Below are positions 52,768 to 63,459 of a stretch of 64,000 bases of DNA, piece after piece (positions within the stretch are counted from its first letter, which is position 1; each line of letters starts with the position of its first letter). The translations under genes and the position numbers were made by a program. The stretch lies in the NCBI GenBank assembly GCA_021739645.1, contig JAIPBL010000003.1:114891-178890 (forward strand), read 5' to 3'. Under the pieces are notes generated by a model, which was not told where the DNA came from, ran no database searches, and saw only the letters and a list, made by a program, of their open reading frames with translations. This DNA is from Saprospiraceae bacterium. GTDB taxonomy: Bacteria; Bacteroidota; Bacteroidia; Chitinophagales; Saprospiraceae.

Positions 52768-52840
52768 TGAATGATGGGCTAAAATGGTTAAGCATTTGCT
52801 TCCAATTTTCAAATTTTAGCAGTCCAAATTTCATCATTCA
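52768..52840 (+). promoter_or_regulatory. Structured leader in the typA 5' UTR
   Basis: Two nested perfect stems: TGAATGATG (52768-52776) with CATCATTCA (52832-52840), and GCTAAAAT (52778-52785) with ATTTTAGC (52813-52820). They lie between the predicted start site (about 52754) and the ATG at 52868. Confidence 0.65.
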
Positions 52841-52867
52841 TCTTTCATTTTTACTATTTTAAACGCA

Positions 52868-54691
52868 ATGGAAATTAGAAACATCGCCATTATCGCCCAC
52901 GTTGACCACGGCAAAACGACCTTGGTGGACAAAATGTTGGTGGCTGGAAAACTCTTCGGCGACCACGAAGCTCCCGGTGAACTTATCATGGACAACAACG
53001 ACTTGGAGCGAGAGCGTGGCATCACTATTTTGGCAAAAAACGCCGCTTTTTGGTACAAGGGCGTGAAAATCAATGTGATTGACACCCCTGGTCACTCCGA
53101 CTTCGGCGGGGAGGTAGAGCGGGTGCTCAACATGGCCGACGGCGTGTTGCTGCTAGTTGATGCCTTCGAAGGCCCAATGCCTCAGACCCGATTCGTTCTT
53201 CAAAAAGCTTTGGAACTTGGCCTCAAGCCAATCGTAGTCATAAATAAGGTGGACAAGGAAAACTGTAAACCTGACGAAGTACAGGACCATGTTTTCGACC
53301 TGATGTTCAACCTCGGTGGAACAGAAGACCAACTTGACTTTCCCACACTTTATGGTTCAGCCAAGCAAGGTTGGATGGGAAAGGATTTTCGCAACCCGAC
53401 TGATAATATCACGCCACTCCTTGATGCCATCATCGAGTATATTCCCGCACCAAAGACGCCTGAAGGCACACTCCAGATACAAGTCACTTCGCTCGACTAC
53501 TCTAACTATATAGGTAGGATTGCCATAGGCAGGCTGCACCGTGGTTCTTTGAAGGCCAACCAGCAAGTTGCGTTGGTGAAGAAAGATGGAACCATCGTAA
53601 AACAAACTGTGAAAGGGGTTTACCTTTTTGAAGGCATGGCTAAAGTGAAGACAGAGGAAGTTCAAGCTGGTGACATTTGTGCCATCCAAGGCATCGATGG
53701 CTTTGAAATTGGCGACACCATTGCCGACCTGGAAAACCCAGTGGCATTGGCCGCCATCAGCATTGATGAGCCAACCATGAGCATGTTGTTTACCATAAAC
53801 GACTCGCCGTTTTTTGGACAGGAAGGGAAATTTGTTACTTCCCGCCACATCAAAGAGCGTTTGGAGAAAGAGTTGGAGAAAAACCTCGCCCTGCGGCTGG
53901 TACAATCTGCCGACTCCACCGATTCTTGGCGGGTGTTTGGAAGGGGAGTTTTGCACCTTGCTATCTTAATAGAAACCATGCGCCGGGAAGGTTATGAACT
54001 ACAAATCGGACAACCGCAGGTTATCTTGAAGCGCATTGATGGCCACTTGCACGAACCTGTGGAGGAGTTGACGATTGACGTTCCCGACTCAGGTTCCGGT
54101 ACTGCCATTGACATGGTTACCCGCAGAAAAGGTATCATGACCTCGATGGTGCCGAAGGGCGATCGGGTCATTTTACGTTTCGAAATCCCTTCAAGGGGCA
54201 TCATTGGTTTGCGGAGCAACTTACTTACAGCTACTGCTGGCGAGGCCATCATGACACACCGATTTATGGAGTTTCAAGCCTATAAAGGAGAACTGCCCAA
54301 GCGTCAGAATGGCTCCTTACTTTCGTTGGAACAGGGTAAGGCCATTCCTTACTCGATATTCAACCTCCAAGACCGAGGTAAATTTTTCATTGAAGCCAAT
54401 CAGGAAGTTTACGAAGGTCAGGTAGTTGGTGAAAATACCCGTCCTGGAGACATGACAGTGAACGTAACCAAAACCAAGAAGCTCAGCAACATGCGATCTT
54501 CTGGTGCAGATGAAAAAACGAAACTTACGCCGTCTATCAAGTTCAGCTTGGAAGAGGCACTCGAATACATCATGGAGGACGAGTACGTGGAGGTGACGCC
54601 GAAAAGCATCCGTTTGCGCAAGATTTACCTCAAGGAGTTTGAGCGCAAACGCAACACCAAAACGGTGGAACTGGTAGAAGCAGAAGATTAA
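52868..54691 (+). CDS. typA: Translational GTPase TypA/BipA
   Basis: 607-residue ribosome-binding GTPase that aids ribosome assembly and stress or cold adaptation. G motifs: AHVDHGKTT (G1), DTPGHSDFGGEVERVL (G3), NKVD (G4); RGITI for G2. Then EF-Tu domain II, domains III/V-like EF-G parts, and the TypA-specific C-terminal domain (SGTAIDMVTRRKGIMTSMV; LIFEIPSRGIIGLRSNLLTAT; SNMRSSGADEKTKLTPSIKFSLEEALEYIMEDEYVEVTPKSIRLRK). Full length and intact. Own promoter and leader; followed by a terminator. Confidence 0.97.
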   Translation: MEIRNIAIIAHVDHGKTTLVDKMLVAGKLFGDHEAPGELIMDNNDLERERGITILAKNAAFWYKGVKINVIDTPGHSDFGGEVERVLNMADGVLLLVDAFEGPMPQTRFVLQKALELGLKPIVVINKVDKENCKPDEVQDHVFDLMFNLGGTEDQLDFPTLYGSAKQGWMGKDFRNPTDNITPLLDAIIEYIPAPKTPEGTLQIQVTSLDYSNYIGRIAIGRLHRGSLKANQQVALVKKDGTIVKQTVKGVYLFEGMAKVKTEEVQAGDICAIQGIDGFEIGDTIADLENPVALAAISIDEPTMSMLFTINDSPFFGQEGKFVTSRHIKERLEKELEKNLALRLVQSADSTDSWRVFGRGVLHLAILIETMRREGYELQIGQPQVILKRIDGHLHEPVEELTIDVPDSGSGTAIDMVTRRKGIMTSMVPKGDRVILRFEIPSRGIIGLRSNLLTATAGEAIMTHRFMEFQAYKGELPKRQNGSLLSLEQGKAIPYSIFNLQDRGKFFIEANQEVYEGQVVGENTRPGDMTVNVTKTKKLSNMRSSGADEKTKLTPSIKFSLEEALEYIMEDEYVEVTPKSIRLRKIYLKEFERKRNTKTVELVEAED

Positions 54692-54724
54692 AAAATCGAG
54701 CAGCCAAGTTGTTCGATTCAAGAT

Positions 54725-54761
54725 AAAAAGCTCCGGGTGGATTTCCACTACGGAGCTTTTT
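54725..54761. terminator. Terminator after typA
   Basis: AAAAAGCTCCG (54725-54735) pairs with CGGAGCTTTTT (54751-54761); inner GTGG/CCAC. Usable from both strands, since the DUF1801 gene converges. Confidence 0.9.
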
Positions 54762-54801
54762 CGTTTTATGAATTGTTTGCTCAGTCGAAGCATCACAAAG
54801 C

Positions 54802-55248
54802 TTATCCTTTGCGCTTTCTGGTGTTCATCATCTTTTCCCGAAACATTATCTCGTCAATTTCGGCAGCCTCCAAAAGGTAAGCACGGAGTAGTTCTTCGTT
54901 GATTTCTTCGGGTAAAAGAAAGCGTTTGTTGAATACCTGCTTTCGGGTTCCTCGTTCGAGGTAGTTGGCTTCATCGGCCAGCAGGTTGCCGTAGTTGAAA
55001 CCAAATTCGACGCCCTCCCAGGTCTTGCTGCCCCACGAAACTGCACCTGGCCAGATATAGCAGATTCCCTTGTGGAGGCGGTAGAAAGGGACGTTGAAAG
55101 AGAGCTTCTCCTGAATATTTGGAATAGTTCCAACGATGAGTTCACGCAATTGGGCGACCAAAAGTAACTGGTCTTCGGGGAGGAATATAAGCAAGTCCCT
55201 AATGGACTTGAAGCTCACGTTTTGAATTTGTTTCTTTTTCTTTTCCAT
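54802..55248 (-). CDS. DUF1801-domain protein
   Basis: 148 residues with the YdhG/DUF1801 fold pattern (EDQLLLVAQLRELIVGTIPNIQEKLSFNVPFYRLHKGICYI...VSWGSKTWEGVEFGFNYGNLL). Small cytosolic protein of unknown function; family members are sometimes linked with iron or cofactor homeostasis, without proof here. Confidence 0.85.
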   Translation of the reverse strand: MEKKKKQIQNVSFKSIRDLLIFLPEDQLLLVAQLRELIVGTIPNIQEKLSFNVPFYRLHKGICYIWPGAVSWGSKTWEGVEFGFNYGNLLADEANYLERGTRKQVFNKRFLLPEEINEELLRAYLLEAAEIDEIMFREKMMNTRKRKG

Positions 55249-55383
55249 CTAATTTTTGTCCAAACCTGAAAAATTGTTTTTCAAAAAAATAACAAATGCT
55301 ACCATACGACCCTACTTGTCTTTTGAAAGACTTTATCATTCAGAAATCCTTGCAAACTTGCCATAAAATCAATGGATATCAGC

Positions 55384-56085
55384 ATGAAATTTAAACGCTT
55401 TGCATTCATCTTCTTAATTGGCGCTTCACTGCTGTTTAACCACAGCGCAAATACCCAAACGCCAAGTTTAAAGCCAGAGAAATATTCCACCCTGAGTTTT
55501 AGATTCGGAACATCTCTAGTCCGGGAATTTGGATTTTTCTTGAACCCAGTTGTGAAAAAGCATCCGCTGCTTATTGTTGGATTGGGCTATCGAAGTAAAA
55601 CTGAAAACGACCTGACCGACAATTGTTTTACAACCAATCCGATTGGGAAAGTAATAAACAAGGGTACGTCTGGGCCGTATATCATTGCTGGATTTGATTT
55701 TAAGAACAAAGTTGGCATGCGGCGGGTGGTGAATCCAGCTGTTTTGTTCCAACTGAGGAGATTAAAAGCAGAACACCTGACTTTTTATGGTTGCATGGAT
55801 GCTCGCGACAGCATACATCACAATTTTGATACGAAAACCTTTGACGTCAATTCCAAACTAATATTGGACATCGGTGGCAACGAGTCTTTCGCCGATTTTT
55901 ATGTGGGGGTTGGGTTAGGGTTTCGATTTGCAAAAAATACGCTCCATTTATATCATGGAATGCCCGTAGATAAAACCGAACGGCTAGTCATTCCGCTTTT
56001 CAGTTTTGATATGGGGATTAGGTTGAGTTTTATGGGGTCGGAGGAACCTCGTGGGTCACTGCCAAGTTCCGCCATTCCTCGTTGA
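55384..56085 (+). CDS. Exported hypothetical protein, probable small outer-membrane barrel
   Basis: 233 residues from ATG 55384 (MKFKRFAFIFLIGASLLFNHSANTQ, signal peptide). Beta-strand-rich, with alternating aromatic and polar residues (YSTLSFRFGTSLVREFGFFLN; GPYIIAGFDFKNKVGMRRVV; FADFYVGVGLGFRFAKNTLHLYHG; IPLFSFDMGIRLSFMG), consistent with a small outer-membrane barrel. I do not recognise the family. Its last 30 nt overlap the convergent DinB gene. Confidence 0.65.
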   Translation: MKFKRFAFIFLIGASLLFNHSANTQTPSLKPEKYSTLSFRFGTSLVREFGFFLNPVVKKHPLLIVGLGYRSKTENDLTDNCFTTNPIGKVINKGTSGPYIIAGFDFKNKVGMRRVVNPAVLFQLRRLKAEHLTFYGCMDARDSIHHNFDTKTFDVNSKLILDIGGNESFADFYVGVGLGFRFAKNTLHLYHGMPVDKTERLVIPLFSFDMGIRLSFMGSEEPRGSLPSSAIPR

Positions 56086-56538
56086 CCCCTTCAACATTGC
56101 CACCTGGCCCAAGTGGTAAATATCATGCTGAAGTACCCCGCTTACAAGTTGCCTAAATGTGCTGCCGGGAACAAATTCTGTGTCCAAAAAGTCCTCGTCC
56201 CGCAAAGGCAGTTGCTCCATGAGTATTTTTTGCTGCTCCGCAAATGCAGCCTTAACCGCTTCCCAGGATTCTGCGGTTTGGGCAGAGGCATCTACCCAGT
56301 TGTCAGCGTCAGAATCGTCGGCTCGAAAGTCGAGGTTGCCCAACAAGCGGATAGTTAGCGCCCTGCGCCATTTTACCATGTGCCAAAGCAGCACGGCGAT
56401 GGAGTGCTGATTGGGTGGAGTGGTGAGTGCCTCTGCTGGCGTAATGTCAGATATGACATCAGTGTAACTGGACCCATACCATGGGTTGGAACTGTAAAAT
56501 GTTTTGAAATCCAAAACCAATTGTTCGATTGCTGTCAT
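56056..56538 (-). CDS. DinB-family protein (DUF1572-like)
   Basis: 160-residue four-helix-bundle protein with the three-His metal site pattern of the DinB/YfiT superfamily (HSIAVLLWHMVKWRRALTIRLLG and GVLQHDIYHLGQVAML). Members are nucleophile or thiol transferases with a metal, or of unknown function. The last 30 nt overlap the convergent hypothetical gene, giving an antisense 3' overlap. Confidence 0.85.
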   Translation of the reverse strand: MTAIEQLVLDFKTFYSSNPWYGSSYTDVISDITPAEALTTPPNQHSIAVLLWHMVKWRRALTIRLLGNLDFRADDSDADNWVDASAQTAESWEAVKAAFAEQQKILMEQLPLRDEDFLDTEFVPGSTFRQLVSGVLQHDIYHLGQVAMLKGSTRNGGTWQ

Positions 56539-56657
56539 GGCTTCATCGTTTTTGTTAAAAAACTATCAGGTGAGATGAAATTAATTGTTAATGCGAAAAT
56601 ACCCGAAATATCGAACAATCGCAGCCGTTTTCAGACTGTACCAAAAACGCAAACAAC

Positions 56658-56840
56658 ATGACAACGAACCGCAAATTTGAATATGCCGCTGCCTTGCGCA
56701 GTCGAATTGCCTTGCTGGTGGCCTTGGTAGTACATATCGCTTTGATAGGTTTTCTTTTGCTCAAAAGTGAAATAGGTAAAAGTATTTTTACCAAAACCAA
56801 GCTGCCAACAGAGCAAACGGAACAAAAGCCCAGGGTTTAA
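56658..56840 (+). CDS. Small single-span membrane protein
   Basis: 60 residues: a basic cytoplasmic start (MTTNRKFEYAAALRSRIA), one hydrophobic helix (about 19-37, LLVALVVHIALIGFLLLK), and a polar lysine-rich tail. Its front resembles TonB-type N-terminal anchors in shape only. Not recognised. Its stop overlaps the convergent deoxynucleoside kinase stop. Confidence 0.5.
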   Translation: MTTNRKFEYAAALRSRIALLVALVVHIALIGFLLLKSEIGKSIFTKTKLPTEQTEQKPRV

Positions 56841-57478
56841 AATAATCCGTGTAGCTCGGCCCTGACCGTGTTGACGACTTTTCCCAAATCCTCAGCATTT
56901 GATTCAAAGTCAATTTCATCTGAGTTGATTATCAGGAGTTTACCTTCTTTGTAGCTACCAATCCACTGCTCGTACCGGTCGTTGAGCCGTTTCAGGTAGT
57001 CGAGGCTCATGCTCCCTTCGTATTCACGGCCACGTGATTGAATATGGGAAACTAGGGTTGGAATGCTGGCTTTAAGATAAATTAGCAGGTCTGGTGCTTG
57101 TATTTGGGAGGACATGGTTTGGAACAGGCTGAAATAATTTTCAAAATCCCGGCTGGTCATCAACCCCATGTCGTGCAGGTTTGGAGCAAAAATATAGGCA
57201 TCTTCGTAAATCGTCCGGTCTTGGATAACCGTTTGCTCGCCCTGCAAAATCTTCAAAACCTGTTGGTAACGGTTGTTTAAAAAGTAGATTTGCAGATTGA
57301 ACGACCAGCGCGTCATGTCGTGGTAGAAATCGGCGAGGTATGGATTGTCTTCCGTACTCTCAAAATGGGTCTCCCAATTGAAGTGCCTGGCGAGCTTTGA
57401 ACAAAGTGTCGTTTTACCGGCACCGATGTTTCCGGCAATGGCAATATGTTTAACTACGGGTTTTACTGATTCATTCAT
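56837..57478 (-). CDS. Deoxynucleoside kinase
   Basis: 213 residues from ATG 57478; the longer frame upstream is not like the family. Phosphorylates deoxynucleosides (salvage) with ATP. Walker A GNIGAGKTT (about 15-23), the DRTIYED motif, and a LID-like region with SRGREYEGSMSLDYLKRLNDRYEQW. Matches the dNK/dGK/dAK family (P-loop thymidylate kinase-like). Sugar specificity is not readable. Its stop overlaps the end of the 60-residue gene. Confidence 0.92.
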   Translation of the reverse strand: MNESVKPVVKHIAIAGNIGAGKTTLCSKLARHFNWETHFESTEDNPYLADFYHDMTRWSFNLQIYFLNNRYQQVLKILQGEQTVIQDRTIYEDAYIFAPNLHDMGLMTSRDFENYFSLFQTMSSQIQAPDLLIYLKASIPTLVSHIQSRGREYEGSMSLDYLKRLNDRYEQWIGSYKEGKLLIINSDEIDFESNAEDLGKVVNTVRAELHGLF

Positions 57479-57640
57479 AAGGTTCGTGGTTTCCCAAACA
57501 GGCACGAAAATAGAAACTTTGCTCAAAATATAGTTTTTGGAAAGCGATTCTCTCCATGAACGCTGTGCTAGGCAACCATTCCGAAGCAAAATGAATCAAT
57601 TTATCTCTATGAAATGTGACGAATCATCTAAAAAACGATT

Positions 57641-57928
57641 ATGCAGATAGACCGTGACCTAATTTTAAGGCTTGAAAATTTGGCCAAGCTCGAACTCTCG
57701 GAAGAAGAACGCGAGCGCTTGCGCTTGGATTTGACCAATATCCTTCAAATGGTTGAAAAACTGAAGGAACTTGACACCTCGAATATTGAACCCCTGACTT
57801 ATATTTCAGATGCGGCCAATATGCTTCGAGAAGATCAAATTAAAGCACAAGTGACCAACGAACATGCATTGTCAAACGCACCAGAGAAGTCAGAACCATA
57901 TTTCAAAGTGCCCAAAGTGATGCAGTAG
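57641..57928 (+). CDS. gatC: Asp-tRNA(Asn)/Glu-tRNA(Gln) amidotransferase subunit C
   Basis: 95 residues with the GatC pattern (LILRLENLAKLELSEEERERLRLDLTNILQMVEKLKELDTSNIEPLTYI...MLREDQI...NAPEKSEPYFKVPKV). Stabilises GatA/GatB, which convert Glu-tRNA(Gln) and Asp-tRNA(Asn) to the amide forms. gatA and gatB are not in the window, so the genes are dispersed. The ABC ATPase gene follows 36 bp on. Confidence 0.95.
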   Translation: MQIDRDLILRLENLAKLELSEEERERLRLDLTNILQMVEKLKELDTSNIEPLTYISDAANMLREDQIKAQVTNEHALSNAPEKSEPYFKVPKVMQ

Positions 57929-57964
57929 CAGTTATTGTTTTTCGTAAAAAAATATCAAAAACGC

Positions 57965-58678
57965 ATGAATTCTATCATTTCCGTACGCAACATGGTGAAG
58001 ACCTACTACATGGGCGCCAACGTCGTAAATGCGCTCCAAGGAGTCAATCTAGAAATTGTCAAAAATGAATACGTGGCTTTGATGGGCCCTTCCGGTTCGG
58101 GCAAGTCCACTTTGATGAACCTTATTGGCTGTTTGGATACTCCAACATCTGGTGAATACATCCTGAACGGCTCCAACGTGAGCACGATGGATGACAGCGA
58201 ACTTGCCGGGGTGCGGAACAAGGAAATTGGTTTTATATTCCAAACCTTCAACCTCCTACCACGGCTCACGGCACTCGACAACGTAGCATTGCCCTTGGTC
58301 TATGCAGGTTTGAGCAGGGCACAACGGACTGAAAAAGCAAAGCATGTGCTGGAATCCGTGGGCCTTGGTGACCGGATGGACCACCGGCCAAATGAACTTT
58401 CAGGTGGCCAACGTCAGCGTGTGGCAGTAGCAAGGGCACTAGTCAATGACCCCAGCATCATCCTAGCCGATGAGCCAACTGGAAACCTTGACTCTAAAAC
58501 TTCTTACGAAATCATTGGCCTTTTTGAAGAAATTCATGCGCTGGGCAATACTATCGTACTGGTGACACACGAACCAGATATCGCAGAGTTCGCTCACCGA
58601 ATCGTTAAAATGCGGGATGGCAGAATTGAAAGCGATGTATTGAACCCAAACCCGATGAAGGTGATGCAAGAAGCATAA
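57965..58678 (+). CDS. ABC transporter ATP-binding protein (MacB/LolD type)
   Basis: 237 residues from ATG 57965 ([24 protein letters not shown]). Walker [11 protein letters not shown]-loop [20 protein letters not shown], signature [15 protein letters not shown], Walker [15 protein letters not shown]-loop VTHEPDIAE. This composition is typical of LolD/MacB-type ATPases working with FtsX-like permeases in lipoprotein sorting or peptide efflux. No permease gene is adjacent, so its partner is encoded elsewhere. It is followed 52 bp on by the cobalamin adenosyltransferase gene. Confidence 0.93.
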   Translation: MNSIISVRNMVKTYYMGANVVNALQGVNLEIVKNEYVALMGPSGSGKSTLMNLIGCLDTPTSGEYILNGSNVSTMDDSELAGVRNKEIGFIFQTFNLLPRLTALDNVALPLVYAGLSRAQRTEKAKHVLESVGLGDRMDHRPNELSGGQRQRVAVARALVNDPSIILADEPTGNLDSKTSYEIIGLFEEIHALGNTIVLVTHEPDIAEFAHRIVKMRDGRIESDVLNPNPMKVMQEA

Positions 58679-58730
58679 TTGTTTTTCAATGAGAGGACCT
58701 TTTCCGACTACCCTCAATTCACGATTTTAA

Positions 58731-59279
58731 ATGGCATTTAAGATTTATACTAAAACTGGCGACGAAGGCCAGACTGCCCTTTTTGGAGGTAAACGTCTGC
58801 CCAAAAGTCACTTGCGCATTGAGTGCTATGGCACGGTAGATGAGCTGAACTCTTTCATTGGTTTGGTGCGTGATTGTACGGAGGATGAGCATGTGCGGGC
58901 GGTCTTGTTTGAGATTCAAAACCGGCTTTTTGACCTTGGAGCTACCCTCGCCACTGATCCCTCTAAAAATTTACTGACCCCAACCATTACTCAAGAAGAT
59001 ATTCAACTCCTTGAAAATGAGATAGATGGGATGGAAGCGACCCTCCCATCGCTCAAGAATTTCATCTTACCAGGAGGCCATCAAACGGTCTCCCATTGCC
59101 ATGTTGCACGCTGTGTTTGCCGTCGGGCCGAGCGGTTGGTGGTGGCACTGAACATGGAAGAATCCGTTTCTCCGGATGTTTTGAAATACTTGAACCGACT
59201 CTCCGATTTTCTTTTTGTGCTGGCAAGAAAATTGGGCCAGAACCTTGGTGCAAACGAAGTAGTTTGGAAGGGAAAATAG
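58731..59279 (+). CDS. Cob(I)alamin adenosyltransferase, PduO type
   Basis: 182-residue enzyme that adds an adenosyl group from ATP to corrinoids, giving adenosylcobalamin. MAFKIYTKTGDEGQTALFGGKRLPKSHLRIECYGTVDELNSFIGLVRD is the conserved N-terminus of the PduO/MMAB class. The catalytic region FILPGGHQTVSHCHVARCVCRRAERLVV is present. No cobalamin riboswitch seen. It lies between the ABC ATPase and pyrG without functional link. Confidence 0.94.
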   Translation: MAFKIYTKTGDEGQTALFGGKRLPKSHLRIECYGTVDELNSFIGLVRDCTEDEHVRAVLFEIQNRLFDLGATLATDPSKNLLTPTITQEDIQLLENEIDGMEATLPSLKNFILPGGHQTVSHCHVARCVCRRAERLVVALNMEESVSPDVLKYLNRLSDFLFVLARKLGQNLGANEVVWKGK

Positions 59280-59363
59280 AGGGCAGGTTAAAAATCATTT
59301 CTCCAAATTAGGTGCTTCACTGGCTTAAATTTCTACCTTTACGTCCCGTAACGAGGTGATTGA

Positions 59364-61016
<1,653 letters not shown>

Positions 61017-61065
61017 GCAAAGACCTAAACTCAGCATTGATGCTCGCTTATTTCAGATTGGTAGC

Positions 61066-62505
61066 ATGAAATGGCACCTCCTTTTTTATCCAATCCTCTT
61101 TGCTGTCACGCTTCTGGTGTGCAACAATCCTTTTTTTTGGGACACCGTTCAGCTTGCTTCCAAACATGGGCACTTTTTCTATGACACTGATTTTCAATCA
61201 CTTATCCTGCCCGGAGAAATAGATAGTGGGCATCCCCCTTTGTTTGGAATGTACATCGCAATGATATGGAAGGTTTTTGGCAAAACCCTTTGTGCCAGTC
61301 ACCTATCCATGCTCCCGTTCATTTTTGGAGCAGTCTATTTTTTACATGCAATTGGTAGCCGATTAGTGGGACAGAAATTGGCGATTTGGCTGACGTTGAT
61401 TTGCCTTGCCGATCCAGTGCTTGCGAGCCAGATGGTATTGGTCAGCCCCGATTTGGTGTTGGTTTGTTGCTGTTTGATGGCCCTCTGGGCAATTTGGGAA
61501 AACAAATTTATGTGGTTGGCATTGGCTGTAATTGGTCTTGGGCTAATCAGTACACGAGGGATGATGGTTGGGGCGGCACTGTACCTTTTCTCCTTAATTG
61601 CGGCAACCGAAAAGATTACGCTCAATCTTGTTTTCAGAAAATTACTTCCCTTTCTACCGGGAGGAATACTTGTTGCAAGCTATTTGTTTTACCATTGGAT
61701 GGAGGCTGGATGGATTGGATACCACGAAGGCTCTTCTTGGGCGCCAAGTTTTCAAAAGGTTGATTTTAAGGGCTTTGTATTTAATATTGGGGTGATGGTG
61801 TGGCGGTTTTTAGATTTTGGAAGAGTTGCGGTTTGGCTCGCAATTTTAGTAATCGGTTTTTTAACTTTGAAAAGGTCAAACTGGAAATTGCCCAAAATTG
61901 ACCGATTTGAAACAGGATGGCAGCTTATTCTCTTGACAATATTGTTGTTCTTGGCTATCGGTCCGACACAGTTGTTTTACACTGGATTGCTTGCTCATCG
62001 ATATTTCCTTCCTTTCTTTTTGACGTTGAGTATTTCACTGCTCTATTTTCTTTGTAATAAATATCCATGGGTTGCAAAAAAGAAAGTGAAGAACTTAGTT
62101 TTACCCGTTGTTTTCATAGTATTAGCAACTGGCAACTTCTGGATTTATCCTCAAAAAATTGCGATGGGGTGGGATAGTACCTTGGCACACCTTCCTTGGT
62201 ATAGTCTTCTTAAAGAAACTGAGGACTACCTTAAAACTGAGGAAATTTCACTGGAAATAGTCGGTTCAGCCTTTCCTAATATTGGAAGTAGGGAGATTTA
62301 TGAACTAAATGGCGAAACGAAAGGCTTTGTCGAGAAAGATCTGGCAACCAATTGCTATCTGCTCTTCTCCAACATCATGAATGATTTTTCAGATTTGGAA
62401 ATTGCTGAGCTGAATAGTGAATGGGAGAAAATTTTCGAACGTAACCTCGGTGGCGTAAATGTCATTTTGTACAAAAACCCAAAACGAAGTTTATGCGAAA
62501 ATTGA
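61066..62505 (+). CDS. Membrane protein, GT-C-like glycosyltransferase
   Basis: 479 residues with about ten hydrophobic spans. NPFFWDTVQLASKHGHFFYDTDFQSLILPGEIDSGHPPLFGMYIAMIWKVFGKT near the front recalls ArnT/PMT-type enzymes (GHPPL-type loop, D residues ahead of the first long periplasmic loop). Probably transfers a lipid-linked sugar to a lipid or protein on the periplasmic side. Function is inferred from fold. Its end overlaps the methyltransferase start by 13 nt, showing co-transcription. The similar gene at 11663-13306 is another such protein. Confidence 0.72.
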   Translation: MKWHLLFYPILFAVTLLVCNNPFFWDTVQLASKHGHFFYDTDFQSLILPGEIDSGHPPLFGMYIAMIWKVFGKTLCASHLSMLPFIFGAVYFLHAIGSRLVGQKLAIWLTLICLADPVLASQMVLVSPDLVLVCCCLMALWAIWENKFMWLALAVIGLGLISTRGMMVGAALYLFSLIAATEKITLNLVFRKLLPFLPGGILVASYLFYHWMEAGWIGYHEGSSWAPSFQKVDFKGFVFNIGVMVWRFLDFGRVAVWLAILVIGFLTLKRSNWKLPKIDRFETGWQLILLTILLFLAIGPTQLFYTGLLAHRYFLPFFLTLSISLLYFLCNKYPWVAKKKVKNLVLPVVFIVLATGNFWIYPQKIAMGWDSTLAHLPWYSLLKETEDYLKTEEISLEIVGSAFPNIGSREIYELNGETKGFVEKDLATNCYLLFSNIMNDFSDLEIAELNSEWEKIFERNLGGVNVILYKNPKRSLCEN

Positions 62506-63038
62506 AAATGGATGAACTGGATAGGGCGTCGCCCGATGAGTTTCGGGAGCAAACAAAAATGCCAATAACGCTGGTACTGGACGATATAAGATCGGCGCTA
62601 AATGTTGGCGCTGCCTTTCGCACCGCTGACGCTTTTGCGCTAGAGAAGATTTATCTTTGTGGAATTACTGCCACTCCACCGCACAGGGAAATTCTCAAAA
62701 CTGCTTTGGGAGCTACCGAAACTGTTATTTGGGAATTTGCCGAGAACGCTGCTGATGCGGTTTTGGCCTTGAAAAAAGCAGGGTACGATGTGTGTGCAAT
62801 TGAGCAGGTGGAAACTAGTACAGGACTTCAAGACTTCGCTCCTACGCCTAATAAAAAAATTGCCGTAGTATTTGGCAATGAAGTCAACGGGGTGAATGAA
62901 ACAACCCTATCAGTTTGTGATTGTTTCCTTGAAATTCCACAATTTGGCACCAAACACTCCTTGAACGTAGCTGTTTGTATTGGAATAGTGGTCTGGGATA
63001 TTGTCAAAAAATTGAAGTTTTCACAAGAACAAAAATAA
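62493..63038 (+). CDS. SpoU/TrmH-family RNA methyltransferase
   Basis: 181-residue SPOUT enzyme methylating a 2'-O ribose in tRNA or rRNA with S-adenosylmethionine. Motif 1 DDIRSALNVGAAFRTADAF, motif 2 VVFGNEVNGVNETTLSVCDCFLEIPQFGTKHSLNVAVCIGIVVWDI with its conserved NVAV (knotted SAM-binding end). Start overlaps the preceding gene by 13 nt. The precise position modified is not readable from sequence. Confidence 0.93.
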   Translation: MRKLKMDELDRASPDEFREQTKMPITLVLDDIRSALNVGAAFRTADAFALEKIYLCGITATPPHREILKTALGATETVIWEFAENAADAVLALKKAGYDVCAIEQVETSTGLQDFAPTPNKKIAVVFGNEVNGVNETTLSVCDCFLEIPQFGTKHSLNVAVCIGIVVWDIVKKLKFSQEQK

Positions 63039-63045
63039 AATAGAA

Positions 63046-63459
63046 ATGAACTTTTGGTTAATTAAATCCGAACCTGGAGAGTACAGCTTTGATGACCTAG
63101 CTAAAGATGGCACGACCGTTTGGAGCGGCGTTAGAAACTATGCCGCCCGTAACAATCTTCGTGCAATGAAAATGGGAGAGCTAGTCCTGTTTTATCACAG
63201 TGTTGATGATAGAGAAGTAGTGGGTGTTTGCAAAGTTTCTAAAGAATTTTACTCAGATCCAACTGCTGAAAGTGGAGACTGGTCGGCAGTAGATGTTGAG
63301 CCGGTCCTCAAGCTAAACAGTGCTGTTCATCTTTCTCAAATCAAGAAAACAGACGAGTTACAGAACATTGCATTGGTAAGGATTGGACGCTTGTCAGTGA
63401 TGCCTTTAGAAAAATCTGAGTTTGAAAAAATCCTCTTGATGGGAAATACAGCAATTTGA
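63046..63459 (+). CDS. EVE-domain protein
   Basis: 137 residues: MNFWLIKSEPGEYSFDDLAKDGTTVWSGVRNYAARNNLRAMKMGELVLFYHSVDDREVVGVCKVSKEFYSDPTAES. EVE domains bind modified nucleic-acid bases. It follows the methyltransferase by 7 bp, a neat pairing of an RNA modifier with a modified-base reader-like domain. Full-length with no fused nuclease. Confidence 0.93.
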   Translation: MNFWLIKSEPGEYSFDDLAKDGTTVWSGVRNYAARNNLRAMKMGELVLFYHSVDDREVVGVCKVSKEFYSDPTAESGDWSAVDVEPVLKLNSAVHLSQIKKTDELQNIALVRIGRLSVMPLEKSEFEKILLMGNTAI

